In this document: in pieces, positions 10,396-20,725 of the stretch | How positions within the stretch are numbered: the first letter of the stretch is position 1 | How the letters are laid out: each line of letters starts with the position of its first letter | Source: Microthyrium microscopicum | Taxonomy: Eukaryota; Ascomycota; Dothideomycetes; Microthyriales; Microthyriaceae | Direction of reading: 5' to 3' | Length of the DNA: 20,725 bases | NCBI GenBank assembly: GCA_010405405.1 | Contig: MU004242.1 | Span: 8,274 to 28,998 of the forward strand | Made by a program: the position numbers and the translations under genes | Notes under the pieces: generated by a model | Told to the model about the DNA's origin: nothing | The model's database searches: none | Seen by the model: only the letters and a program-made list of their open reading frames with translations

Positions 10396-13300
10396 TACAT
10401 AGCTTTAAAGCCTTAAGCCTCTTATTAGTAATATATAGATAAGAGATAATAAAGTATAAGTACTAATTTTTATAAATATTAATTATCTATTTAAAATATA
10501 TTGTTTATAAAGACTTAATTCTACTATTCTAAATCGTATTATATTATTCTTTACTTTATAAAAATTAAGTTATTTAATAATAGCTAAACCTTCTTTTAAT
10601 TATTTAAGAAAATATTATAGCTCTCTAAGTACGCTAGCTTTTTTAACTATACTATCTTTTTAAAATAAGCTATCTTCTTTTAACTATACTAAACCTTTAA
10701 GTTCTTTTAAATATATTATTAATTTTATTAGCGTTATAAACGTTATTAATCTTACTACTAATAACTTAGAATTATTACTATTTATAGTAAACGTTCTTAT
10801 AAATACTAAAGACTTAATTAAGAAAGATATTGCTATACTAGACGATTTTATAGCTACTAAAGTAATTAATTTAACTATAAAAAAGGTTATTACGCTATCT
10901 AAATCTTAGTTATTAGACTTATTATCTTCTTTATAGAATAAAGTAAATATATTACATAGTATAGAAGTAAAATACCTTTAAGAGTTATAACCTTATAAGG
11001 ATAAGTAATAATATAATTATAATAGTAAAGATAGTAATATAAGAATTAATATATAGTAAGCTTATAAGAAATAAATTAAACCTTATTTATCTAATATATA
11101 TAAACTAATACTTAATACTATTAGCTCTTATATACTAAAGACTTCTAAAAATAAATATATCTAAGAATAAACTAGTTTTCTTATTAATTATTTTAATTAT
11201 ATTAAACGTAGATCTATTATATTTAAGTCTTTTATAATAAGTAAAGCTCTATATACTAAAGCTTTATAAGTTAAACTATTTTATAATATATATATAAAAT
11301 ATAAAAAGTTTAGAATAATTAAAGATAAGAATTTAAAAGCTTTTTTTGCTATAAGCTTCTATATAGGACTATTATAAAGTAAAACTTATAAATACTTAAT
11401 ACTTAAAGACTAGAGAAAGATATATATATTTTTTAACTATAAAGATAAAAGTAATATATTAAACTTTATTATTCTTAAATTTAAAGTTAACGTTTAAATT
11501 TATTAAGTTATTAGAGTAATAATTATATATAAGTATATTATTCTTACGTAAAGCCTTTATATTATAAATATTCTAGGCTTAGAGAAGATTATTTAGATAC
11601 TAATTATTATTTAAATAAATAGTTAATAAATTAAAAGTATAATAACGTATATAAAAGAGTAGCACCTTATAAAGAAAAAGAAACCTAAGTTTCTTAAGGA
11701 ATATCTATTAAACGTTTAAGTCCTTAGTTATTAAGGCCCTAAGAATAAAGAGAAAGGTTCTTATACATAGTTAAGAAGTCTTAACTAACCTATAATATAC
11801 TATTATTCTAAGAAATTATTAGTATAGTTAAAATTTACTATAACTTACGTTAACCTTAAAAACTACTAGTATAATACTTTTATTATTAATATAAACTATA
11901 TATAAATAATTATATCTATAATCTTAGTTTAGTTAAATAAATAGAAAAAGGTAATTAATACCTTAAAATATAAAAGTAAACCTAATTAAGTATTTATTCT
12001 CTACGTTAACTATTTAAGCATAAAACCTAAGTTTATATTCCTAAATAAAGTTTCTTATATATATAGACTTTTTACTAATTTTAAAACTAATTTTAGAATA
12101 CTTAAGTAAACTAGTATTATTATACTAATAATATTAGGTTTATATATATCCTAAGTTTTATAACTAATTATAAAACTCTTATAAGTATAGTTAAAAAAAT
12201 AGAAAATTAGATATTATAGAACTTTAGAACCTAAGAACTATCTTTATACTAATATAGAATTAGTAGTAAATAGAAATAAACGCTTATATAGTTAAAGATA
12301 CTTTATAGTTAAAGTTTTAGTTTTAGATAAGTTTTATAGATATTAAATACTAAATAACTTAACTTATTCTAATATTAATAAAGAAACCTATATATCTAGT
12401 TATATACTATTAGAGTACTATTATAGTATATAGTCTAAAGCTACTATATTAAGTTAATTTAAGATATATTATAATACTATAGTAAGCTAACTAAACCTAA
12501 TTACTTACTTAGTAAATATATAATATATTTACTTTTTTAATATTAATAAAGATATTAGAGAGTTTCTTAAAAATAAATTAAAAAAAGATTAGGTAATTTT
12601 TACTAATAACTATATATTATTTATCTCTCTATTACTTAACGCTATTTTTAGTTAGATTATTATACTTATTATAAAAGATATAAAATTACGTAAATATCTT
12701 AATAAAAAAGAAGAGAAATAGCTTATAAGAGAATAAGCTTAAGCAAGCACTACTTTAGCTAGTATATATACCTTATTTAAACTCTACTATATAATAAATA
12801 TAGAGCTTTTTAGTTAAAAGTATATTATATTACTTTTAAATAAAATAGGGCTTATTATTATTAATATAATAGACTTAAAGGTAATATAGCTTATAGATAA
12901 GCTTAATAAATACATAGTAGCGTAAATAAATAAACTAAGGATAAGTACTATTAATAACTTTACTACTTAGCGTAAAAGTAAACTATATTAAGTTAAATAG
13001 ATATAAGCTAGGCTAGCTAATTATATAGTTTACTAAATCTTTATTAAGATTATATATTATAGACTTATTATTAAGATATCTTATTTATTAATATTAAAAT
13101 AAGTAAAGAAAATTAAAGAATAAGCTAAAAATAATCTTTATTATATACTAATAAGAATTAATAGTAGCTTATTTCTAAAGCTTAATTCTAAGAAACTAGC
13201 TAAGCTTAAGGATAATCTTTTTATTAAAAAAGCTTCTTAGTTTTTAAAAATAAGTATTTAAATATAGTACGTAGTAAATATTATTAAAAAGGTTTATACT

Positions 13301-15439
13301 AACTTAGAAATATACTTTCTTAATAAAGAGTAAAAGAAATAAAGCTTATAATAAAGTAAGGTCTTAATTATTATAAAGTATCTTATTTTTATTAGTATAA
13401 TTATAGTAGCGCTTTAATATATAATTAAGAAATTTAATCTCTAAGTATCTTATTTTAGTAAAATTAGTACGTTAAGTAAAAAGTTATTTTTAATTAAAAT
13501 AGGCTATTTAAGAACTAGCTTATTTTTATATAATAAAGCTAATATTTATTACTTCTTCTAAAATATTCTAAAGTTTACTATAAGTAGTTAAATACTATTA
13601 AGAGTAGATAAATATTTCTTTAATAAGAATATCTAGATTTTAGTTAGAATATATAATAGCTATAGTACTAGAAGTAACTAGTAGTAAGCAAAGTATCTAA
13701 TTATAATATTTATTCTAATATTACTAAGTAATTAAACTTAGGGTGCTAAAAAAGTTCTTTAAGTAAGTAATATAATAAAGTATATTTTAATTAATATATT
13801 ATACTTAGATAATAATCTAATTAATATACTATTATAGAATATTAATAAGCTTTAATTAAATACTATAGGTTTTATAGAGGCTTATTTTAAAGGTTAAGTA
13901 GTATAATTAATAGGACTTAAGGATTTATAAATATATTTTAAATTAGAACTAACTTAGCCTAAGTTAACTAAACTAATATCCTAACTTAAGGAAGCCTTAG
14001 CTTCTTTATCTATAGAAAAGATACGAAAATACCTAAAGAATATTAAAAATAATATATACTAAAATATTAAAGAGAGTTTAGTTATAATTAAGATAAAGCT
14101 TAAAAATAATAAATTTAATAAATAACTTTATATATAATTAATTTAGTTTATAGTAAGGGTTAAAGTACTACTATTAAATTATTAATAATATAGGATATTA
14201 AAAAATATACTTAAAGTTAATATTATTACTATTAATATATAAAATACGCTTTTATAGTAAATTTAAATATCTTAACTAGATTAATAAATATATTTAGTAG
14301 CTAAAAGAATCTAGAGAGAGATAAAAGAATAATAAGAATAAATAATAATATCTTATAGTCTATAAAGTATTTATTTAGCTAAATATCTTTTAGTATATAT
14401 TTATAAGATATAACTTAGCTATATTTATTTATAAACGCTATTTTGCTTATATTTCTTTTCCTTAGTAATATTAACTTATAAAGTAAATAATATAGCATTA
14501 TTAGTTTCTATAGCTCTTATTAAGATCTTAGATAAAAAGCTTAAGAAGAATTATAGAGCTATATTATTTATACTATTAAATAATTAATAATTTAAGCTAA
14601 CGTTCTAATAGAGTATTTTATTAATCTTTCTTCTATTTATTTATAATATTAGAACTTCCTTAAAAATAAAAATTAGTAGTTTAATTTTTTAACTTTAGCT
14701 TTTCTATAAGTAAATCTATTATCTTTATTAATAGAAGGTTAGTAAATTATACTATATTATAATACTAGTGTCATTAATACGTTTAAATAAACTAGAGAAA
14801 ATTTAGCTATATAACTACCTTCTTTACTAGGATTAATTCTATTATTTACTTTATTTATATTTAAAGACTAAGAAAAAGATAATAAAGAAGAGAGAGATAA
14901 AAAAAGATAAAAATAAGGAATTAGAAGTTAAGAAGGCTTAAACTTAAAGTATTAAGTTCTATTTAATTAAATAAGAAAGGCTACGTCTTTTTATAACCTT
15001 AATAATAAACTACTAGTCTAAGTAACTTTACTATTTAAATCTAGGACTTACTTATAATAACTATTATTAATTTTAATTTTTAGCTTACTTATTTAACTTT
15101 ATTTTTATGCCTAATATCTTTATCTATCTTAGTATTATGTCTACTACTAATAATTATAAATATTATATTATCTTTTATACTAAGATAATTTATAAACTTA
15201 GTTAAGCTTTTATAAATCTAATAGGCTTATATAAATATATAAACTTTAAGAAACCTAATATAGTATCTAGATTTAAATAGTATTTAATCTTAATATATTA
15301 ACTATAATTATACTTCTTTATAATAAGCTTTATTTAGATACGTACTTTAATATATATCTATTCTAGTTATAGTAACTTATTTCTTTTATATCTCTTATTA
15401 GAATTTACTTAAGTAGGTGCTACTATACTTTAATTAGAC

Positions 15440-15790
15440 CTACTTAGAGTATCCTAGGCTAATTTTTAAGAAGTTTAAGAAAAAGTAAAGTAATACTTAA
15501 GATATAAATAAAATTAAGAGTAAGAACTATAATCCTTTAGAATAATTAAGTATAGACTAATTATTTTATAAATATAAAGTTATAGCTACGTAATTACTTA
15601 CTTTATTAGGAGTAAGTTTATTATATCTTATATCCTTATTTAAAAACTAAGAACGTAAAGAAACTAGAGAACGTAAAAAAAATAAAGAAGTATATAAAGA
15701 AGGCTATAAAGAAGGCTATAAAGAAGGCTTAGTTAGAGAAGAAGACTAAAATAAAAGAAGTTACTAATTTATTAAAGAAGACTATACTTA
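15440..15790 (+). pseudogene. Relic E: charged plus-strand fragment with Lys-Glu-Gly repeats
   Basis: In the phase starting at 15693 the segment reads Arg-Lys-Glu-Thr-Arg-Glu, then three Tyr(or His)-Lys-Glu-Gly units, then Leu-Val-Arg-Glu-Glu-Asp with no stop across about 35 codons (15651-15755). Upstream, a Leu/Pro-ambiguous stretch could be hydrophobic or, after reversing RIP, Pro-rich. A competing phase one base later reads Lys-Lys-Ala repeats and stays fairly open to about 15905. Either way this was a highly charged protein segment. It follows relic D in a different phase; whether it is a separate gene or the end of D after a frameshift or intron cannot be told. Confidence 0.3.
15651..15728 (+). 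repeat. 18-bp (2 copies) and 12-bp (3 copies) short tandem repeats
   Basis: Two imperfect 18-bp units starting GAACGTAAA lie at 15651 and 15669. They are followed by three perfect TATAAAGAAGGC units at 15693, 15705 and 15717. Both periods are multiples of three. Confidence 0.85.
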
Positions 15791-15905
15791 AAAATAAGGT
15801 TAAGATAGTAGCTAAAGAGGCTAAGAAGGCCTAGAGTTTAAGATATAAGATACTCTTTATTAAGTAGAAACTAAAAGTTATTATATAGAACTTATAGTCG
15901 CTATA

Positions 15906-16440
15906 TTAAAGTTAATTAATAATATTAGCTTTAAAAGCTTAAATAATTTTTTTTATTTATACTTTTTTATTTTAAAGGTTCTAGTCTTTATATTAGAGAG
16001 CTCTTTAATATAACCTTAGATGTTCTAAATATACTTATTTATAGGAGATATATAGTAAATAATAGAATAAGTTATAAAAGAGGTAGTAATTAAAAGTAGT
16101 AATTAAGAGAAATAGAATCTTAAGCTATAAGTATATTTAATAGGAGGAATTACCTTATTACTCTTAAAATCTAAGAATCTAATTAATTATTAAAAAAGTT
16201 ATATAAGGTTTTAGACTTAAAATTACTATTAAGTTTTAAGGCTTCTTATCTTCTTTTTTACTACTTATCTTTTTTTATTTATAGTAACTATACCTTTATA
16301 TTAAATATATATTAATTAGTATAAAGATTAAGATATTATTTTTAAAGAGAAAAGAGTAGAATCTACTAAGATAAAATAAGCCTTAGTTATAAAACTATTT
16401 ACTATATTAAGATTATTATTATTACTTTCTCTACTTATAT
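15906..16440. other. Mostly T-rich interval, weak coding trace
   Basis: The plus-strand phase through 16064 is weakly protein-like (Arg/Lys/Leu) up to about 16440, but stops are frequent and no start, repeat or motif supports it. Otherwise I see nothing. Confidence 0.3.
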
Positions 16441-16450
16441 CTTAGAGTAG

Positions 16451-16567
16451 TAAATAAGAAGAAAAAAAAAAAGAAAAAGATTATAAATAAGAAGAATAAA
16501 GAATAAGAGAAAAAGAGAGAAGAAAAAAAGAAATAAGTAAAATAAAAAGTAAAAGAAGAAGAAATAT
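16451..16567 (+). repeat. Purine-rich (A/G) tract, former Lys/Glu-rich segment
   Basis: About 115 bases are almost entirely A and G on the plus strand with scattered T. More than one phase reads as Lys/Arg/Glu-rich. It could be a degraded charged coding tract joined to the frame that continues to about 16640, or a simple-sequence tract. RIP does not act on a strand without CpA or TpG, so this tract is close to its original sequence. Confidence 0.6.
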
Positions 16568-16639
16568 AGTAAGTAGATATAGAAAATAATTAGACTATTA
16601 TAATTAGCTATAAAACTAAGCTAATATAATAATTTAAGG

Positions 16640-16980
16640 ATAATAGAAGTTTAAATTATTACTATTAATTATATTTAGGCTAGAAATTAAAATAGAAAAG
16701 GTTAGTACTTTAAGTAGAGAACTAAATAGTAATTATTACTATTTAGTTTTATTAGTATACTTTATAAATAAATTAGCATAACCTAGTCTATATTATAAAA
16801 TATTATTATTTATTAAAAATAGAAAAGTTTTTAATTCCTATTAAGGAAATATAATATTAACTAGAGTTATTAAATCTAAAATATTTAAGTATATTATATT
16901 TTTTTTTTATATTATTTCTATTTATCTCTAGGTAGGTATACTTTTTATTTACCTTAATAAGAATAATTTAGAAAATATTA
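16640..16980. other. Interval without readable feature
   Basis: A/T-rich sequence with stops in all phases and a nine-T run near 16900. No repeat or frame could be supported. Confidence 0.3.
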
Positions 16981-18290
16981 AAGACTATATATACTTAGGT
17001 ACTTACCTTTAGTACTTTATAAATAAAGTACTTAGTAGAATTATATTTATAAGAGGCTATAGGGTTTATAATAAATTATATAATATAGGATTTAAAATAT
17101 AATATAGTATCTTAGGTAATACGCTAAGGCTTTTAATTATTATAGTAGAGAAAAGATATAATCTTATTATAAGTCTACTTTATATAAAATAGCTATTAGA
17201 CTTCTATTTTATTTATACTACTTCTTATTATTTAATTAATACTAATTATAAGTAAACTAGTTATATTAAAGCTTATAATAATACCTACTTAAAATAAACT
17301 TATTATATAGTAATAATTATATATAGATAGCTATAAATAGTTCTTAAGCTTTATAGTGTACTCTTAATTTACTTACCTTGCTTTTAAATAAGAATAGAAT
17401 AATAATAATAATTACTAATTTCTTTATTAATTTATTAGAGTTACTAGACCTAAAGCTATTACTATAGATTTACTCTTAAAAGTAGAAGATTATAATTAGA
17501 GGCTTTATTACTATAATATATCTTTTAGTACTAATATTTCTTAACTTAATAGGAATAAGGATAGTAATCTTATAAATAAAACTATATAGCTATTAATTAT
17601 TTTAAATATAGAGAGCTAATAATAAATAAGCTAGAATATCTAAACTACTACTTATATAACTTTCTTTATCCTAATAAGTATAGTCTATTTTATAAATATA
17701 TAATTCCTTAAATTATAAGACTAGTAAGTAAGTTATTACTAGAAACCTTATATTAATAATAAAAGCTTATAAGATATTAATATATAGGAGGCTAGTTACT
17801 AAAAAGAGCTAGGAATAATCTACTATTTAGACTTTTATTATAATAGGGTATAGAATACTTTAACTATATCTAAAATAGATATTACTTTTTAGAATTTATA
17901 CGCTAAACTTAGTTACTATCTAAGTATAGTAAATATACTAAATAATAAGTTATAAAGTAAAATTATAGTAATATAGAGGCTATAACCTTATAGTATTAGA
18001 ATAATTATAACTATTAGCTAACTTATTATACTAAAGAATAAAATCTATAGTACTATATATTATAATATAAGGAATATAAAGGTAGTAGTTTTAAGCTATA
18101 GATATATTTATAAAGTAATCTTTCCTAAAAGCGTATAGGTCTTAAATAATAGTATATTTAGAAAAGTCTAGAAAGTCTAGATAAGTTTAGAAATATTTAT
18201 AGGCTTAATATATAGGCTCTTAGAACTAGTAAATTTAGTTATAAGTAGTATATAGTCTTAGGTAATAACGTATTTTTAACTATTTAAGTA
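16981..18290 (+). pseudogene. Relic F: plus-strand frame, unidentified
   Basis: Codons starting at 16981 plus multiples of three are the best phase at 17430-17560 and especially 18040-18250, where a run containing Lys-Val-Val-Val-Leu-Ser-Tyr-Arg-Tyr-Ile-Tyr-Lys-Val has few stops. Elsewhere other phases compete, and the start and end are not visible. If real, the protein was over 400 residues. It lies in the same phase as relic G but is separated from it by a T-rich stretch that looks like a leader. No family recognised. Confidence 0.3.
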
Positions 18291-18447
18291 CTACTATAGT
18301 ATATTTTCCTTATATTCTTCTTTTTACGTTATAATAAATTTATAACTCTTAATTTTTATAATATATTTATTATTAATCTTTAGTATATTCTCTTTATTTT
18401 AACTTTAATTTTATATTATCTTCTTTACTTAATAATTCCTCTATATT
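18291..18447 (+). promoter_or_regulatory. Pyrimidine-rich leader upstream of relic G
   Basis: The plus strand here is dominated by T with CTT and TTC steps, unlike the mixed sequence on both sides. Pyrimidine-rich leaders are common before start codons in filamentous fungi. It ends directly before the inferred lost start at 18448. No TATA or operator call is possible in such sequence. Confidence 0.3.
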
Positions 18448-20725
18448 ATAGTTAGACTTTTAGAAGATAATATAGCTAAATAGTAGAATAGCTTAAAGGA
18501 ATATCTAAATATAACTAAGGAGGAGCTAATATAATAACTTAATATAAACTTAAATAAATATACTTAATTAGTTATAGTTATAGAGAAGTAACTTTAAGAC
18601 TTATACTATAGTTTTAATAACTATAATATATATAAGGGAAAGTAAAAAATAATTATTAATATTATATAATACCTAAGTATATAACTACTAGCTAAATAAG
18701 GCTATTTATATATTAGAAGATTATATTAGCTAAGTGTAGAGTATAATAAAGCTATATATAAAAATAAATAATAAAAATTACTTCTTACGTTAGTTTATTA
18801 TTACTAATAAAATATATACTAATAGAAATAAATAAAAGCCTAAATTTAGAATATATATAAGTAAACCTTTATTCTAACTTTAACTATTTATTAATAATAG
18901 ATAGAGTTTATTACTAATAAAACTTTACTAGTATTTCTCTAGAGCTTAAGGCTAAGAGAATTAAAATAATCTTAAGATTATAATAATATATAATCTAAAG
19001 TATAGCTATATATACTTCTAGACTTTAATTCTTTCTTAATAATTATAGATATATAAATATATATTTATAAGGTAGTAAGTAACTATATTTATACTTTAGA
19101 CTATAAAAAGTTTATAAATAGTAGTTATAATAGTTTTAGAAAAAATGCTAATACTTTAAATTATAATACTATAATTAAGTTCCTTAGAGAGTTCTTTAAG
19201 TATAAGTAATATAAAGAGCTCTTACTTTTTTATAAATTTAATTAAATAAAGAGAACTTTTATTAATAGTAAGGTTTTATTTTATAAAGTAATTAATAGTG
19301 CTATATTAATTAAGTAATAGACTACTAAATTTAAAGTAATAAAATAAATTAAGAGATAAAATATAATCTATTATTATATAATCCTTAGACTATTATAGGT
19401 TTTCTCTTTTTCTTTAACTTAAGAAATATACTAATAATTAGAATAAAGTATAATATTAATTATTATAAATAAGATACTAAAGTATACTAAAATACTTAAT
19501 TCCTAAGTTAAAACCTAGCTTTATAACCTTATAGTTAATAAAGTAAATATTCTTTAGGTAAGATAAATTAGTATTAAATCTTAATAGCCTAGTAAAATAG
19601 GTTAGCCTTAGATATTAAATCTCTATATATATTAGTCTAAACCTTAGCTTTAGTTTAAGTACTTTCTTATTCTCTAGAGCGTATTATTTATCTTACTATT
19701 TTTATATAGTAAACTAGTTGCTTTCTTAATATATCTATATATATTTATTAAGTTAATAGCGTTTAGAGTCTATTAACTACTTAGTATAGATAGTAGATAG
19801 TATTATAAGTTAATTAAGTATAAATTTATTAGATACTTAAGGGTTAGGCTATATTTTAGTTCTTAATATAGTAATATCTATTCTAGCTTTAAAAAATGCT
19901 TTAAGCTTAGTATTAAAAGATAGCTCTATATTAAGCTTAATAAGAGCTTTTAGTAAAACTTAAGAGCTAGCTTTTATCTTAAATTAAAGAAATAATTATA
20001 ACTTAATTTTAATAAAATACTTTAAAGCTTATTTAATAAGGTCCTTAAGCTTTATAATAAAAATAGCCTATAACTCTAGGCCTAGAGCTTATTTAATAGG
20101 AGCCTTAAGCTTTATAATAGAAAAAGTTTATAACTCTAGGTCTAGAGCTTATTTAATAGAAGCCTTAAGCTTTATAAAGAAAGGAGCCTATAACTCTAAG
20201 TCTAAAGCTTATTTAATAGAGGCCTTAAGCTTTATAATAGATAAAGCTTATAACTTTAATTCTAGAGGTTATTTAATAAGAGTTATAAAATAAAGTGCTT
20301 ATTATAACTCCTAGTCTAGTAATTATTTAATAGGAGCCTTAAGCTTTATAATAGAAGAAGTTTATAACTTTAACTCTAAAGTAGTATCTAATAGGTTAAA
20401 GTTAATAACTATTAGTAATTCTAATATTAAGAAAATATCTTAATTAGACTTTTAGCATATATTAGCTAAGTCTAGTAGTTCTATTTAATAAAACTAAAAA
20501 GTATTACTTATTCTTTATATACTAATAGGATTTAATTAAGAAATAGTATTCTATAGTATTATAAATATTAGGTTCTATTTAATAATACTAACTAGCTAAT
20601 AAGCTTATACGTATAGAAGATTATTTATATATTATAAAATTATTAGAATACTATTCTCTAGCATTCTCTTATATACTTTATAATAAGTTTCTATAGAATT
20701 AATATAATTTATTAAAGTATAGCTA
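18448..20725 (+). pseudogene. Relic G: plus-strand frame with 20-codon repeats, runs off right edge
   Basis: An ATA (probably former ATG) at 18448 opens a phase reading Val-Arg-Leu-Leu-Glu-Asp-Asn, then Leu-Lys-Glu-Tyr-Leu-Asn-Ile-Thr-Lys-Glu-Glu-Leu, typical of a soluble helical protein. About 13% of codons are stops over 1.2 kb, but only 5 of 93 at 19021-19300, against about 14 in the next phase. The opposite strand scores about the same there (6), so strand support is moderate. A 60-bp repeat array begins at 20027 and the frame continues, mutated, to the window end: at least 759 codons. At 19988-20290 the neighbouring phase is open and also reads well through the repeats, so the translation of the array is ambiguous. 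No family recognised. Confidence 0.4.
20027..20395 (+). repeat. 60-bp tandem repeat, about 6 copies (20 codons each)
   Basis: The motif GCTTATTTAATA starts units at 20027, 20087, 20147, 20207 and 20267, exactly 60 bp apart. The fifth unit is 54 bp (two codons fewer), and a last diverged copy ends near 20395. The core GCCTTAAGCTTTATAA is almost unchanged in most copies. One phase reads Ala-Tyr/His-Leu-Ile-Glu-Ala-Leu-Ser-Phe-Ile without stops over four copies. The relic G phase reads Ser-Leu-Phe-Asn-Arg-Ser-Leu-Lys-Leu-Tyr with stops at constant Gln/Trp positions. Confidence 0.92.

Larger units (their letters stand above)
7282..15560 (+). pseudogene. Relic D: giant plus-strand coding frame with three in-frame tandem repeats
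   Basis: Codons starting at positions equal to 2 modulo 3 (for example 9185 and 9812) stay protein-like for about 8.3 kb, near 2,750 codons, with no frameshift noticed. In a test stretch at 10690-11060 about 5% of codons are stops in this phase against about 14% on the opposite strand; at 13000-13250 the three plus phases had about 5, 9 and 14 stops in 70 codons. Order: a Lys/Asn/Val-rich start; a Pro/Gln/His-like region with two 28-codon repeats (8361-8528); a globular-looking part to about 9130; an acidic Lys/Asp/Ser array (9185-9313); 36-codon repeats (9686-10395); then about 5 kb rich in Lys, Ile, Leu and Asn. Phase support weakens after about 14600. It may be several genes in the same phase. 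No RT, DDE, helicase or protease motif could be read, so I do not name it. Confidence 0.5.
1..20725. repeat. RIP-degraded AT-rich repeat block (whole window)
   Basis: The entire window has the same composition: very high A+T, TpA in almost every line, and nearly no CpA or TpG. Between 3150 and 4380, for example, I find no CpA and no TpG at all. The remaining G and C sit mostly in ApG, CpT and GpC steps. Loss of CpA on both strands, with its product TpA enriched, is the established mark of repeat-induced point mutation in Pezizomycotina. TGA occurs once and TGG never; nearly all in-frame stops are TAA or TAG, the expected products of CAA, CAG and TGG. Such blocks in ascomycetes are usually mutated transposons or other duplications packed in heterochromatin. 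No junction with normal-composition DNA lies inside the window, so the block is longer than 20.7 kb. Confidence 0.93.

Noticed and set aside
7282-15560. Retrotransposon pol (reverse transcriptase, RNase H, integrase) or a DDE transposase in relic D.
   Set aside because: I looked for the usual catalytic motifs in the reading phase, allowing for RIP changes, and found nothing convincing.
15906-18300. Numerous short ATG-led or stop-free stretches.
   Set aside because: Too short or contradicted by equally open phases; not supportable as genes beyond the weak relic F.
1-20725. Mitochondrial or Plasmodium-like AT-rich genome.
   Set aside because: Those genomes are AT-rich without near-total loss of CpA and TpG. 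The paired loss on both strands, with TAA/TAG-filled frames, points to RIP on nuclear DNA.
1-20725. Long terminal or inverted terminal repeats.
   Set aside because: No long direct or inverted match between distant parts was seen by eye; self-alignment would be needed, and AT-rich sequence gives many short false matches.

Overview
The window is about 20.7 kb of extremely AT-rich DNA (roughly four bases in five are A or T by eye) in which the dinucleotides CpA and TpG are almost absent and TpA is everywhere, equally on both strands. This is the footprint of repeat-induced point mutation (RIP), the C-to-T process at CpA that filamentous ascomycetes (Pezizomycotina) apply to duplicated DNA. The organism is therefore most likely a filamentous ascomycete, and the window an AT-rich heterochromatic block. 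No stretch escapes the signature, so the repeated block extends past both ends. I see no intact gene, no tRNA or rRNA, no CRISPR array, and no recognisable terminal repeats.

Under the mutations the outlines of long protein-coding frames can still be followed, because RIP makes point changes and leaves length alone. From left to right I read: (A) a long relic on the minus strand, from a probable lost start near 5721 to beyond the left edge, with a Ser/Pro/Asn-rich start and in-frame tandem repeats of 11 and 32 codons; (B) a short divergent plus-strand relic at about 5806-6460 with former poly-Gln tracts; (C) a Lys-rich minus-strand relic near 6540-6920; (D) a very long plus-strand relic in one phase from about 7282 to 15560, carrying in-frame tandem repeats of 28, 9/8 and 36 codons; (E) a small charged relic near 15440-15790; a T-rich and then Lys/Glu-rich tract; (F) a weak plus-strand relic near 16980-18290; and (G) a plus-strand relic from a probable lost start at 18448 to beyond the right edge, with a 20-codon tandem repeat.

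The strongest structural signal is that every tandem repeat found (periods 12, 24/27, 33, 60/54, 84, 96 and 108 bp) has a period divisible by three, and the copies differ almost only by transitions. The repeats therefore expanded inside translated frames before the whole block was duplicated and mutated. I could not assign any relic to a known protein family. The gene set (very large, apparently intronless, repeat-bearing frames, two of them divergent, in a duplicated block) could belong to a large mobile element or to nested elements, but no transposase, reverse transcriptase or recombinase motif could be read with confidence. Strand and phase calls rest on hand reading and should be treated as hypotheses.
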